NCBI GenBank assembly: GCA_011800805.1
Contig: MPNW01000390.1
Coordinates: 95,360 to 159,359 of the forward strand
Origin: Hirudo medicinalis
Lineage: Eukaryota > Annelida > Clitellata > Hirudinida > Hirudinidae
DNA length: 64,000 nucleotides
Direction of reading: 5' to 3'
Made by a program: the position numbers and the translations under genes. Below the pieces are notes generated by a model, which was not told where the DNA came from, made no database searches, and saw nothing but the letters and a program-made list of their open reading frames with translations. This document shows positions 52,681 to 64,000 of the stretch, piece after piece; within the stretch, counting starts at the first letter, position 1, and every line of letters starts with the position of its first letter.

Positions 52681-54577
52681 CTAATCCTCTGAAGAATCAT
52701 CCATGGGTTTTCTGAAATTAAAAATTAACAATGATGCAAATGTTGTAATAAAAAATATTGTTACAATACAAAATAAAATAAATTATTGACTGCAATTAGT
52801 TGGCTAAGCAAATGTACAATGGGCATATATATGTTAATTTAGCCTACTCTTGAAACTGTCTAAAGAATTATTATTAATTAGAAATTTTAACAATTTTAAA
52901 TAATTAACAAATAGAAAAGTTGTTCTCACTGCTTGGTCAATCCGTAATAAATCATGACGACGACAGCCGACGAAATGGTGGCCAACAAATCTGTTTAGCG
53001 TTGTTTTGCAAAAGTTAGTTTTATTAATTCGAATTATTTGTTTAACAAAAATTAAAAGCAGAAATTATTAAATAAAATTTGAAATCGTATATTCATAGGA
53101 TAATTTAGCCACTTGAAGATTAGAAAATCACCGACATGTCACCCAAGGGTTTTTTATTTTTGTCATGTACCTCTCCTTGTCACCTAATAATTTGTTTACC
53201 ATGCTTCTTCTATATTTCACTGTAACTGTAAACATGACCAGTTAAAATGAGATCCTTAATTACTTTTAAAACATTTAAATAAAAAATTGGGAAGCCTTAT
53301 TAGATTGAAATTATAAGTAGCAACAAATAAAAATGTAAGCAGCAAGAATCATATTTTAATAATTAAAATTATTTTAATATTTTGCAATAATTGTCCGAAA
53401 TTTATTAATTTAATAATTTACTCTTGAAAAGAAAAATCTCCAATCTAATCTACTCTAACATTGTAGAAAGACAAAATGCTTATAACTTATTATCCACATA
53501 AACTAGCAAATAGACACAGACAAATCATTACACTTAAAACTAACTATCCCCAAGGCAATTTCTGATCGTTCTCATTGATGGATCCATTTCGTGGTATACC
53601 ACTCTGCTGCTTGGCTTCTGCTTCAACTCCTCCTCTGTCAAAACCAGGCCGCACTTTTGCGTCGACTTCTGCTCCCAGTCCAAACCACGGCAGTCAGCCT
53701 CTGTTCACAAAGTTCCTTGCACTCATCTACAGTATCAGCTTCAAATACGAACACTTGGCTATTTTCAGTTTGGAGGTTCGGCTTGACTTTCCAACCAGCT
53801 TTGCAAACTGAAGTGGAAATGTTTCCGAGAAATGATTGCTTTATGGAATGCGGAATCACCATCGTGTGCAGCAATTCAAGACATCAATGACATTTAAGAT
53901 TGATGTGGAACCTACTCTCAGGATCTCGCTTAGGTTCATACAAACTTGTTTTGAATGCGGATGAATTGAATGAAATTGAATTGAAAATTATAATTGGGCT
54001 ACATTAAATAAATTATTATTGAACTTGTATTAATATCAACCTATGAATTTATGCCCATAATTTTATGCCCATAAAATACAAGTTACTTTACCTGTCGTAC
54101 AGACTACTTGGAACGTCTTTTCGGTTGGTTTCAGTTTGTAAAAAAGATAATCACCATCAGCTACCATTCCGTCCTTTATCGTGACTTCTTTAATATTATT
54201 AAAATTTATTTCCACATACATATTTTCATTTCCATTATGTTTTTCCCACCGTCTTTCAAGGGCAGCCAGGTCCATTTTCCTTTGTCGAGTTTAGCGTGAA
54301 GAAGAATGTTAAGAAGAGAAAAATTTTTCACAAAATCGGTGACAACTGTCTCTGTGTAATAGTCCATGACAGCCAAGCTAGCATTTTTACTGACCTTTCT
54401 GCAGGCTTTGTTCGCTTCATCTATCGATGCGTTTCGCATAGCTACACCGTCACTGTAGAGACAAAAGTAAAAACGAGGGTTACAGAAAGCAAAATATTCA
54501 CTAGCTGCTACGTCTCTATCCCCAAGCCATGTTAGGGTAACCAGAGTCCAAAATTCAAATGTTTCTATGGCGAACAT
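52681..54577 (-). pseudogene. Receptor-like gene E: lectin-like + PAN + short stalk + TM, with a frameshift
   Basis: Exons from the high end: 54250-54577, 54092-54187 (96 nt), 53545-53807, 53136-53183, 52930-52990 (61 nt), 52681-52711. The lectin-like part has FCNPRFYFCLYSDG, a KNFS sequon and KGKWTW. The PAN exon is 263 nt, whereas the other four are 261, 270, 261 and 252. Near 53690 the frame changes from ...CEQRLTA to ...LDWEQKSTQKCGLVL, consistent with one missing base where the family has a Cys codon. The total is 827 nt, one short of a multiple of three. Everything downstream is family-like: NPWVTY, helix LLATISSAVVVMIYYGL, tail QKPMDDSSED. Either a recent pseudogene or a sequencing error. 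Confidence 0.8.
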
Positions 54578-55960
54578 TTTTATATCGAAAGATATGTTGG
54601 AATGACATTTCTGTGAACATTTTTAAATCGAAAGATCTGTCGGAATGACATTTCTGTGATATTTATTCAGTCGATGTGTTGACAATGTTTGTCATTTTAC
54701 ATTTTGCATTATCAATTGAATACAATCATTGTTTTGTTTCAAACCAAAATATTGCGTCACTAAAATACATTATTCATATTATATATGCGCAGCTTGACTG
54801 TACTGGTACTGTGAATTTTGTGCCAAATGGTATAATGAACAAAAGAATTAAATAAAATTTATTACAAAAAAGTGACTTCACAAACAAACCCAAATTTTGG
54901 ATGCATTATTTATTTATTGTTGAAGAAAGTTTTACATTCGCTGTATGGTTAATGTACTTGTTCCTATCATTGACAATCTCTTTAATGAAATTGTTCAACA
55001 CTTCCTTATTTTGGAAATCAAAACCGTCAAGTTAAACATAATGGAATGAAACGGTAAAACGAATGTAATTTATCCATTCTTTGTCTACGTGTGAGTCATC
55101 AGCCGAATGAATCTCTTCATCATTCGTTGTCTGAGACATCGTCAAAATAAAATAAAATCTCTAAGTCACTCATGTCGATTTCTAATATTGATGCCATTTG
55201 AATCACGTCAGGATATAATAACGTGTCATTTGAAATCGATTTAATGATATCTTCGAAATTCCCATCGGTATCCTTAGAAAATATTTTTGAAAGAAATATT
55301 ATGATATCGCAACGAGCTTAGCTGATCTTTCACGGATAGACTCTTCACGGATTCTTCGAAATACCCAACTTCCACAAGTTTCTTCAGAAGGAAGCTGTGA
55401 GGAGTTTCTAATGCTCTTCATGAGCGAGAAGGATTCTTCAAAAGGCGATGATACCAAAGTTTTGTAGTTTTTAAGAGTCAGCATTTTCGAATTTGAGCCA
55501 CATTATCTCCATTGTTAATTTTCATTATATTGCAGGGTCTTTCGATAATATTCATTTTTATATATATAGACAATATATTTTTAGTTAAGAACTAAATCTC
55601 GTAAAAGTTTTTCATAGAACAAATTATCTTCCAGTTAGTTTTTCCTCTTTGTTAGTTAAGCTCGTAAATTTATTTCCATTGCAGTGTCTTGACTCATTTA
55701 TCTTTCAGCCAGAGAGAAGACGAAGACTCCATCGAGAGAATGTCTTTCCTGACAAATGGCTACACTTTGTGTCAGGCCACTTGAATATGTAAATTATTTG
55801 TGTATGCATGTGTAAACAATAAAATTTATGCCATTTGTCATAAGCATTTCAATCAATTTTATTTCAAACAAAAGTTCTCCAATTAAGTTGTCTCAGTGAC
55901 AGAAAAGTGAGACTCCATTTAAAGACACAATGGGGTGGAAATGAGTGTCCTACTGAACAC
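54578..55960. other. Spacer between receptor gene E and the ankyrin gene
   Basis: AT-rich. An open minus-strand frame at 55299-55484 has no recognisable content. It should contain the gene E promoter and the ankyrin gene 3' UTR. Confidence 0.45.
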
Positions 55961-58726
55961 TTATTGTGCATTGCTGGTGAAGCAATTTTCCAGGTATGAT
56001 ACGACATGCTCGTAAGAAGCCTGTCTCGCTTGTTCCATCGGAGAATGGCCATCCTGATTGACATCAAATTCAAATTTTAATGAGGTAGCAATTCAATCTC
56101 TTACTATCCATATAGAAAAAGTTCATATGGCAAATGTCCCCAAACGTTCTCTGAGCTTTTGACAAACCTTGTTCTTGAGGTCAATCTTGGCTCCTGCTCT
56201 CAGAAGTTCTTTGACTATCTCCAGATGACCAAAAAATGCAGCAGCATGCAGAGCACTCTCGCCATTCTAAAATTAACAGTTGATTGAAATCAAAAGCAAC
56301 TACTTGGACTTGTTTAAGCTGTACTAGGTTTTTGCACTTTTGCTGACTCGAGCATACAATGTTCTAGCACACAACATGCTAGGCTGCATTACTAGATACA
56401 AATGACCCTCTTAAACCAAGACCAAGTTTTTAAGTTCGATAAGAAAATCCACCTGGAGTAGGCTGAGGTTGGGTTTGTATTTGAGAAGTTCCAGAACAAC
56501 ATCCAGAAAGCCTTTATGGGCGGCCTTGAACAATGGGGTGGCACCGTCCTAAATGTTTATGGTTATGTGAAGTAATTAATTAATTAAGTAAGTAAGTAAT
56601 TGATTATGAATAATTACTATGCAACGGCCATCAATTCTAAGTATTTTGCCTCATGTGATTATGCGTTGCACGAGATTTACAATCAAATGGTCATGCGTAA
56701 AATAACGTCAGCAGTTTTATAGAATTCAACTTACGCACTACCTGACAATGACATGTGTGCGCTCGTGCGTGTGCTGAAAGGGCATTGCAACTTACCAACA
56801 AAAATAATGAAGTTGCACATAAAACCAGATTTAAAAGCTCAAGTGAGACATCAGATCATTGTAAATATCTATCTTTAATTTGAGGGATTAGTTTTAGAGT
56901 CTTATTTACAAAATACTTTAATTTTTTAAATGAAGTAATCAATGAAGATTATTATTATTATTTTGCATTTTTTGTGCTCCAGTGTGCCTTGCAAGCCGCC
57001 ACATTCTCTACATTACATACCGCATTTTGGAGACTTACAAAAGTTAGGATATCTGAGCTTATAATCTATGAATAGACAAAAAAGTGGGGAGCAGTTGGTC
57101 AAACACCATCGCAACCATGGGGAATCACTTTTAAACCGTGCTCAGGTGCACGGATGACTGCAGTGATGGGATACCACATACCAAAGCATCCTTTCACACT
57201 TACTCCTATAGTAGAATACAGCTTGCTAGATAAGGTTAACTCTGAAAAATTGAAACTGGAACCAGTCTATTTATGAAAACCAGCAACGAAGTAGAGGATG
57301 AATAGATGGAGCACCTTGACAAAGTTGCCATGTACATGTTTTTCTTACCTCTCTAGAGGCATCCACCTCGGCCGAAGCTTCAAGAAGTTCCTTGGCCACT
57401 GCTGCATGACCCATTTGACAGGCAATCCACAATGGTGTAGCGCCATCCTTTCAGCATAAGTATATTTTGATAATTTTAAATTGATGCTATACAAATAGAA
57501 GGACACATGCAGGATGCTATATACTATGATGAGCCATAAACCAATTTAACCTTCCTTGCAAGGCTGACATTTGCTCCTTTGCTCAAAAGGAATTTCACCA
57601 TCCCGAGGTGCCCATTCTGAGACGAAATGAAAAGTGGCGATGCCCCATCGACCATCTGGCAGTTAAGATCGGCATTGTGCTTCAGTAGTTCCTCTACCAC
57701 CTCTAGGTGGTTGCATTGGCAGGCCACAAACAACGGGGTACCACCGTCCTGAAATTTTTTTAAACTACCTAAAATGTATGTTTATGCTCCTCAAATGCTG
57801 ATCCAAGATGCTCTTTTCAAAAACATCTTGCATGTTAGTCATTAAGTTGCAGAATATTTATATGCAACATATAGATTACAACTGCACGTTAGAGACTCAC
57901 ATAACTAGGCACGTCAACAGGTGCTTCGTGTGAGATCAATTCTTTGACGATGTCGATGAAGCCTCCTTGCGCAGCAAAAAACAAAGCACTGGTACCAGTC
58001 TGGTGGAAAAAGATGGGAGGCCAAACTGATTCTTTTTAATAATAATTAATAAATAAAGCCACTCATTAACAGAATGCAACGTTTTAGTCATCTATCACTA
58101 ATAGCTGCATTTGTATAAATCATTTGGTAACGAAGCATTAAAACATCAATTTGTAACATATAAATTGAAATAAAAATTGCTCATAAAAAATAGTTACCAA
58201 TCTTCTTGCTGCTGGATCAGCACCACTTTTCAAAAGCTCCTGAACACACTCCAAGTGGTTATTTGCAGCTGCCAGAATTAATGGAGTTGTTCCTTCCTGA
58301 AACAAAAATATTTAACATTCCATAAATATACAAATTTTCTCTTCCACAAATACAAATGAGAAATTTTTAAATGGGATCAAATTACTGAAGCTGAGTTAGA
58401 ACATCACTAATCCATGCTACTGTAAAAATAAACCTATACTTAAAGTCATTTGAAGAACAAAGTGGCTACAAAAGCAATACCAAACTAAAGAATTTTAAAT
58501 GTGGAAAAATATTATTAACTATTGTCTTCATTAAATTATTTAAAATTGTAGAAAGTCAGATCTTCGATGAAGCTGAATGACACGCCCTTAAGCTTGAAAG
58601 CGAGAGATCAACCTTATCTTTGCAGTCTACATGGATCTGACCAGCTTCGATAACTTTTCTGATTTGATCCACGTTACCCTGAAGAGCCGCAAGATGTAGC
58701 TGCTGATCTGTGGGAGCTTCCTTAGG
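55961..58726 (-). CDS. ANKRD29: Ankyrin-repeat protein, ANKRD29 type, first exon not found
   Basis: Eight exons seen from the high end: 58613-58726, 58198-58296, 57901-57999, 57551-57748, 57349-57447, 56453-56548, 56168-56266, 55961-56053. Nearly every exon is 99 nt, one 33-residue ankyrin repeat, and the 198-nt exon holds two. Repeats follow the ANKRD29 order: LAALQGNVDQIRKVIEAGQI, TGTSALFFAAQGGF, DGGTPLFVACQCNH, DGASPLFISSQNGHLGMVKF, DGATPLWIACQMGH, DGATPLFKAAHKGF, NGESALHAAAFFGH. The C terminus is short after the last partial repeat. An in-frame stop lies just upstream of the acceptor at 58727, so the start Met is on an exon further up. Cellular role of this family is not established. Confidence 0.88.
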
Positions 58727-59376
58727 CTTACAAATGCAAATTTAAATTTTGTTCTAAAGAAAATGTCATCCATTTTGTCAACATTGCCGGCAGATCACCA
58801 GTCTCTTACAATTAAAATATTGCAATGGTCCAACCTTGCTGGTCATGACGTAATTTTAAAGAGCGCAATAAAATTATGGCGTTTAAATTCGGTTGCAACT
58901 TGCTCTCGAAAACACAAGTCTAAGCCACAGACATCGCGTGAAAATATGTTTGGATAAAAGTGAGTTAAACTAAAATTAAAGCTACATGCTTTCCAGAAAA
59001 AAGAACGTAATGTATAACATTTGCTGGATTTTATTTAATTTTAACGTTAATAACTTGATTTCATTTTAATTATAATTAGCAGAAATAATTATTATCTCAA
59101 CTCGTAATCTCTGTGATTTATAACATAGTTCAAGGAGCATCGAAGTGGCTACTTTTAAAATTAATAATTGTATTAAATGTATAATTTAATTATAAAAATA
59201 GAGCATAATTTTTAGATAATTTGAAAATGAGGTTGTGTCCATTCTGACTAATTTGGGGGAATTCCTTTTTTTTAATTTCACTCTGACGTTATAATAAATG
59301 GAATCAGGTTATGAATCTTGATCCACTACTTTAACACCTTCATCATAAAGCATTTTTTTTAATTTTACGTAAAGGG
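58727..59376. other. Spacer with missing 5' exon of the ankyrin gene
   Basis: AT-rich; should contain the promoter and first exon of the minus-strand ankyrin gene and the start of the plus-strand acidic gene. Nothing specific could be placed. Confidence 0.4.
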
Positions 59377-60293
59377 AATCAATGTCCAAACTTGGAAGAT
59401 GCTATGGTGAGACTTTCAATTGACATTAGACCTCTTATACATGCATTGGATGGTATTTTTCCACGTAGGAATTGCGGCTACTCGTTCGATATGGCATAAG
59501 GGTAAGGCATAACCCCGAAGAAATCATCCCGATCTTAGAAACGAGAGAACATATATTTCAAGGAGATGAAGTTGAGGGTGATGGTGCTAATGAAAATGAT
59601 GAAATTCTTTATTCTGATGACGATGGCGATGATGATGATGATGATGATGATGGTGATGATGACGACGATGAAAGTCACATTGATGATGATGATGACTATG
59701 ATGAGGAATTCAGCAACAAGGAAATGAATTTAATTTCACCACAAACAACTACTACCAGAAGCAGCCATTACTCAGGTAACTGAATACTGTTTTTGGTTAA
59801 GGAGACATTTTATTGAATTGTTCATTCAGTTAATTGTAAATAAGCCCTATACATTTTTTGAATGAGTAGCCATTTTAGTTTTGTTGTCTTCCAACAAGTA
59901 TTTGCATTTGATTATATCATATTGTTTCAATATAATTTTTTCAGATTGTGATTGCTTAGAGGTCGCCTTTTATTCATTTAAATATTTGACATTTTTTGAC
60001 TTTATCTGCAGTGGAAGTTCAAGACAGTGACCTACAATGACCTACAATGACCTACAGTGACCCGGTCATTCATCATCCAATCAAATGCGATATCTTCTTC
60101 AGAAATGCAAGAGAGTTGTCTCAAAAAAAAGAAATTTTGAAACAAATGAAGGAAGAAAAATTGCAAAAGTTTTTTGCAATCCTCAACAAATCTGTTGATG
60201 GAAACTGGTCCAGAACATTCACGAAACATGTTTTATCAGAAAATGTGCTAACATTGCATCATTACCAATGTTGTCAGTGTCATCTTGAACCTT
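59377..60293 (+). CDS. Unrecognised acidic protein with an interrupted last exon
   Basis: I do not recognise it. Likely exons are ~59377-59406 (NLEDAM), 59469-59775 and 60012-60293. The middle exon begins ELRLLVRYGIRVRHNPEEII, then a long Asp/Gly tract made by (GAT)n. The last exon is in the same frame on both sides of a TGA at 60038: EVQDSDLQ, stop, then onward to SDPVIHHPIKCDIFFRNARE, a Lys-rich helix-like part and a Cys-rich end QCCQCHLEP. The stop lies within three tandem copies of a 10-bp unit. It may be a pseudogene, a polymorphic allele or use a different splice. The upstream start is not known. Confidence 0.4.
59622..59704. repeat. Coding-frame (GAT)n microsatellite
   Basis: Imperfect GAT/GAC triplets encoding a run of Asp with a few Gly, Glu and Ser in the acidic gene's middle exon. 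Confidence 0.8.
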
Positions 60294-61600
60294 GAGTTAT
60301 CATGAATTAGATCTCTAATTTGTAAAAATTATATTCCAAGACATGTTAGAATCTGAGAATTCTGTGCTTGGTGATAAGCTTGTTGTTTCATGCTAATATT
60401 TTGCTTCCATTAATTAAATGATTCAATTTGAAACACTGTCATTGAATCTAAGCTGATGTTAAAGTTAACATATGCTCAAACAGAATCAGAATATCACGAT
60501 TCTTCTACCATCAGCTACTTCTAACTTATGTAGATCATTCAAACAGAAAGGGTTAGCAGTGCTTCATGACATTTTAACATTGTTTGATGGTCTTAAAGTT
60601 CTGTTGATCGCACGCCTCTCTAATCAAATTCTGAATTGTTAGTTCCAAAAATTTGAATTATTATCTTTTCCATATTTTACTGATGTTATCAGTACCTTTG
60701 ATAACAATAACATTGAGAGTCAAAACTTGTTATTTCTATAAATCACTCGATGCTTGGCCTGATTTGTTGGATGATTTCGGAGGCGATTTATTACTTATTA
60801 TTCAATTATAATTTATAATAAATAATTTTAATAATAATAATAAATAATTTACTATAAATTAATCAATTATAGTCATTAATTTAATTATAAAACTGAAACA
60901 AAAGTGCATGGAAATGTTTGGGAATAATTGTTGTAAATAAAAGCAAAAAATCTATTCATTGTTTACATCTGCTTCATCATTTTCACAGCAACGAATCACG
61001 GCATTCCAATTACGCTCATTTGACTTTGAAAGGTATGATGAGCACAGGTGAGTCATTCACACATAATTAACGTCCCCACAAGATTTTGTCTACAAAATTT
61101 TACAACAAAAGTCTACAAATTTTGGAGAGTCTGAATAGAGATCGATTTCGTTTGAATTTGAGTGCATATTAATTAAATGATTAAATTAATTTAATTTAAT
61201 TATTAATAATTAATAAAATAATAAATTATAATTAATTAAATAAGAACTTAGAAGTAGGTTAGCGAAGGTCTTAGTAGCCATTGGAAATTCCAAGTTTCTG
61301 TCCTAAGTTTCAACCGAGACGCTCTTTCACGAACACGATTCGATAACTCCTCAGGACAAAAATATAGATTATTCTTTCAGTTGAGATTTGACCTGATTGA
61401 GGCAGAATATGGAGCCAGGTTATACTTTTTAGTCTCGTTAAAATGACATATTGGCACTGGTTCGATTCTTCATGCAACTATATTCACTACATATTTGATT
61501 TTAAATTTAAAGATCGTTTACAAGGAAAAGAAACAACAGTAACAGTAAGATATTTTGATGATGAGAATGTTAAGACGTAGTAATTGCAGACTTTTTCCTT
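60294..61600. other. AT-rich stretch without a supported gene
   Basis: Contains TAAT-rich low-complexity sequence at ~60800-60870 and ~61160-61245. No coding content recognised; may include an intron if the exon at 61603 belongs to the upstream acidic gene. Confidence 0.45.
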
Positions 61601-61602
61601 TA

Positions 61603-61825
61603 GGAAATGCGTTTGCAGCTTATTTATGAAGATGAGAACCGTGACGAGGACGTCGGATGTGATGACGATGTAGAAGATGATGAGGACGGCGAGGATCTTG
61701 ATGACCTCCATCATTATTATGATGATGACGATGATGACAAATATTGTAATGATTATGATAAGGACAACCTCCGTTATAATTATTATGGTAATGACGATCA
61801 CTATGATGATGATAATGATGATGAA

Positions 61826-61869
<44 letters not shown>

Positions 61870-62068
61870 CGATGACGACGACGACGACAATGACGATGAT
61901 GATGATGATGACGGCGATGATGATGATGATGACGACGACGACGCTGCCGCTGATGATGACGATGACGACGCCTCTGCCGCTGATGATGATGATGGTGGTG
62001 GTGGTGGTGGTGATGGTGGTGGTGGTGGTGATGGTGGTGGTGGTGTCTCTGTGGCTTCAGGGACTTGA
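61603..62068 (+). CDS. Possible acidic exon related to the 59.5-kb gene, running into repeats
   Basis: After an acceptor-like TTTCCTTTAG the sequence opens EMRLQLIYEDENRDEDVG, similar in position and sequence to ELRLLVRYGI at 59469. It then becomes Asp/Tyr-rich (DDLHHYYDDDD, NLRYNYYG) and finally pure Asp, Ala and Gly runs made by GAT, GAC and GGT repeats, ending in a stop at 62066-62068. The first ~60 codons may be real; the rest could be chance translation of a microsatellite. Confidence 0.3.
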
Positions 62069-62374
62069 CGTTCCGAATGTTTGTGACGTTTGTAACGAAA
62101 ATTAGAGGTCTGAATGTTCACAAAGCTTTCGCGGGCCAAACGACCATCGTTGTCCGACCCCCTCCTNTGATGGTGATGGTGGTGGTGGTGGTGGTGATGA
62201 CAATCACTATGATGATGATAATTATTATGGTGGTGGTGATGGTGGTGGTGGTGGTGATGATGACTATTATAATGATTATGATAATGATTATCACTATAAT
62301 GATGATAATTATTATAGTTATGACAATCACTATGATGATGATAATTATTATGGTGGTGTTGGTTATGGTGGTGG

Positions 62375-62406
<32 letters not shown>

Positions 62407-62775
62407 ATGGTGGTGGTGGTGGTGATGATGACTATTATAATGATTATGATAATGACGATCACTATGATGATGATAATTATTATGGTTATTACTGTGATGA
62501 TGACGATGGAGGTGGTGGTGGTGGTGATGATGAGGGTCGGCGGTGGTGGTGGTGGTGGTGATGATGATGACAACTATTATAATGATTATGATAACGACAA
62601 CCTCCGTTACAATTATTAAGATAATGACGATCACCATGATGATGATAATTATTATGGTAATGACGATCACTATGATGATGACGATGGAGGTGGTGGTGGT
62701 GATGATGATGAGGGTTGGTGATGGTGGTGGAGATGGTGGTGGTGATGATAACTATTACAATGATTATGATAATTG
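61719..62775. repeat. Compound micro/minisatellite
   Basis: A (GAT)n block at ~61800-61940 and a (GGT)n block at ~61990-62045 are followed by a minisatellite whose unit is roughly ATTATAATGATTATGATAAT, GACGATCACTATGATGATG, ATAATTATTATGG plus a GGTGGTGGT spacer. Copies begin near 61745, 62210, 62265, 62320, 62430, 62570, 62625 and 62745. An unknown base is at ~62166. Confidence 0.85.
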
Positions 62776-62799
62776 TTAAGAGTTTTACCCTGACGCTTC

Positions 62800-64000
62800 T
62801 TTTAGTGATTCGAAAAGAAATATTTGATTTCAGTGTTGCAGTTTTTAATTTTGTTGTGTTGATGAAAACAAAGGTTTTCACAAATATTTAGTTGTTTTGG
62901 ATAATATTGAGAGATTCCTCACTCAATCAACAGGAAGATTTATATGCTGAAGTATGTCGGTCACTAAGCAACTCTGTACATTTGCAATTTATTATTTATT
63001 GACACTCAGAAACAAAACATGTCAACTGCAAGCACTAATGTAATTTAATATTTTTAAAATGAAATGTTTCTAAGTCTAAACAGGTCCATACGTCATCAGT
63101 GTCTTTTTTTGTGAGAATCTGGAACTGACAGTCTGCTGCTCTCGACTACCTAAATTGACTTCTGCATATCACATTTTGTGGAATGATTGAAAGTACTCAT
63201 AAAAACAGATGGACACTTTTTCGTGATTTACAGACTAGTTTCAGACAAGATTGTTGACAATATGCTGAGTCTAAAGCAGCTAATGATGAGGTTACAGGTT
63301 CGTGGATTTTTCAGCTCCAGTGGAATTTCTTCTTCAAGGCAGCCTGTGAAACAGTCTTGTTGATTTTGGAGTACTGTTATATATATTTTTGAGAAACATC
63401 AAATCATTCATTAGAACATCACTTGCTGTAGGACATGCAATCCACATTGTTACAACAAAGTTTCAAAATTCAAACAAGCTTATCCGTTCTTCTGCAGTCA
63501 AGTTGAAATAATTTCTGAAGTGGTAAATCTTCTTAAGCAATAGACAACTTTAGCCAACTTTTACCATGATTAAATCATTTCCCTTCTTCCAACAAGTTTA
63601 ATTACAACAGTGGTAATGTGTCACGTTCGAAATACAGCCTGCCATGCCGGAAGCGCCCTTGGGAAGGATCGCTGTATAAATGGCTAACAATAAAGCTCCT
63701 CTGACGTTATGCATATGGCGCTATACAAATGATCTAAGTTTAAAATTTTCATTTACAACTTAATTACATAATTATTATCTAAATTATTGCTTCCTTATGA
63801 CACACGGTTATTTTATTGCGAAAGAAAGAATATTACATGAAATCATAAGATACATAGTAATGATTTACCAGTATTCTTTGACTAATCAGTTGATGGCTAA
63901 ATGCTGATGGCAACGTCTTCTGAATTTCCTTCAACATTTTTAAATCCTGAATGCCAGCTTGAAAACTGCTGCCGCAACCATTAAATCAAGTCGATCAACT
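62800..64000. other. AT-rich end of the window
   Basis: No supported gene. At ~63640-63735 the words GGAAGGATCGCTGTATAAATG and GCGCTATACAAATGATC resemble the 3' tails of some non-LTR/SINE elements, but this is weak. Confidence 0.35.

Noticed and set aside
53575..53890. Plus-strand open frames over the receptor E PAN exon
   Set aside because: Antisense shadows of the PAN exon, which is supported by four paralogues.
61801..62670. Very long open frames with Asp, His, Ser or Met runs on both strands
   Set aside because: They are translations of GAT/CAT/GGT repeats in several frames at once; no splice sites or non-repeat domain support them except the short lead-in noted at 61603.

Overview
This is a metazoan nuclear window: AT-rich, intron-rich, with single-copy animal genes and many (CAT/GAT)n microsatellites. 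The species cannot be named from sequence. Squalene monooxygenase, which insects and nematodes lack, together with an ANKRD29-type gene argues against Ecdysozoa. A lophotrochozoan such as an annelid is a reasonable guess but only an inference. I rebuilt genes by hand from conserved protein blocks, splice sites and intron phase; wherever I give a residue total, the exon lengths sum to a multiple of three.

Region 1 (1-28,300) is conserved housekeeping. It holds polo-like kinase (minus, 1172-4190), EFR3 (minus, 6001-~12349), a RHBDD1/RHBDL4-type rhomboid protease (plus, 12985-14659), signal peptidase complex subunit 2 (minus, 14843-16043, with an apparent AT-AC U12-type intron), an unrecognised small gene (minus, 16323-16796, partial), Discs-large (plus, 17542-25139; three PDZ, SH3, GK) and a weak DUF4806-like gene.

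Region 2 (28,900-54,600) is the unusual part: five minus-strand paralogues (A to E here). Each encodes a signal peptide, a C-type-lectin-like domain split over two exons, a PAN/apple-like cysteine domain, a variable stalk, one transmembrane helix on an invariant 61-nt exon, and a short tail. Intron phases are identical in all five. Four tails end in an acidic SSS-[DE] type cluster; copy C has a different tail and a 181-residue acidic stalk although its ectodomain is almost that of copy B. Copy E carries a 1-nt frameshift in its PAN exon. This looks like a lineage-specific surface-receptor array, plausibly for recognition or defence, but no function can be read from sequence. A complete squalene monooxygenase gene (plus, 36015-37977) sits between B and C. 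Transposon remnants lie in introns and spacers: a 1.8-kb DNA transposon with ~400-bp inverted repeats inside gene D, a mariner/Tc1 remnant inside gene C, and LINE and Gypsy fragments at 38.1-39.5 kb.

Region 3 (55,900-64,000) holds an ANKRD29-type ankyrin gene (minus), a plus-strand acidic unrecognised gene whose last reading frame is interrupted by a 10-bp triplication, a related acidic exon that runs into a large compound micro/minisatellite (61.6-62.8 kb), and AT-rich sequence to the end.
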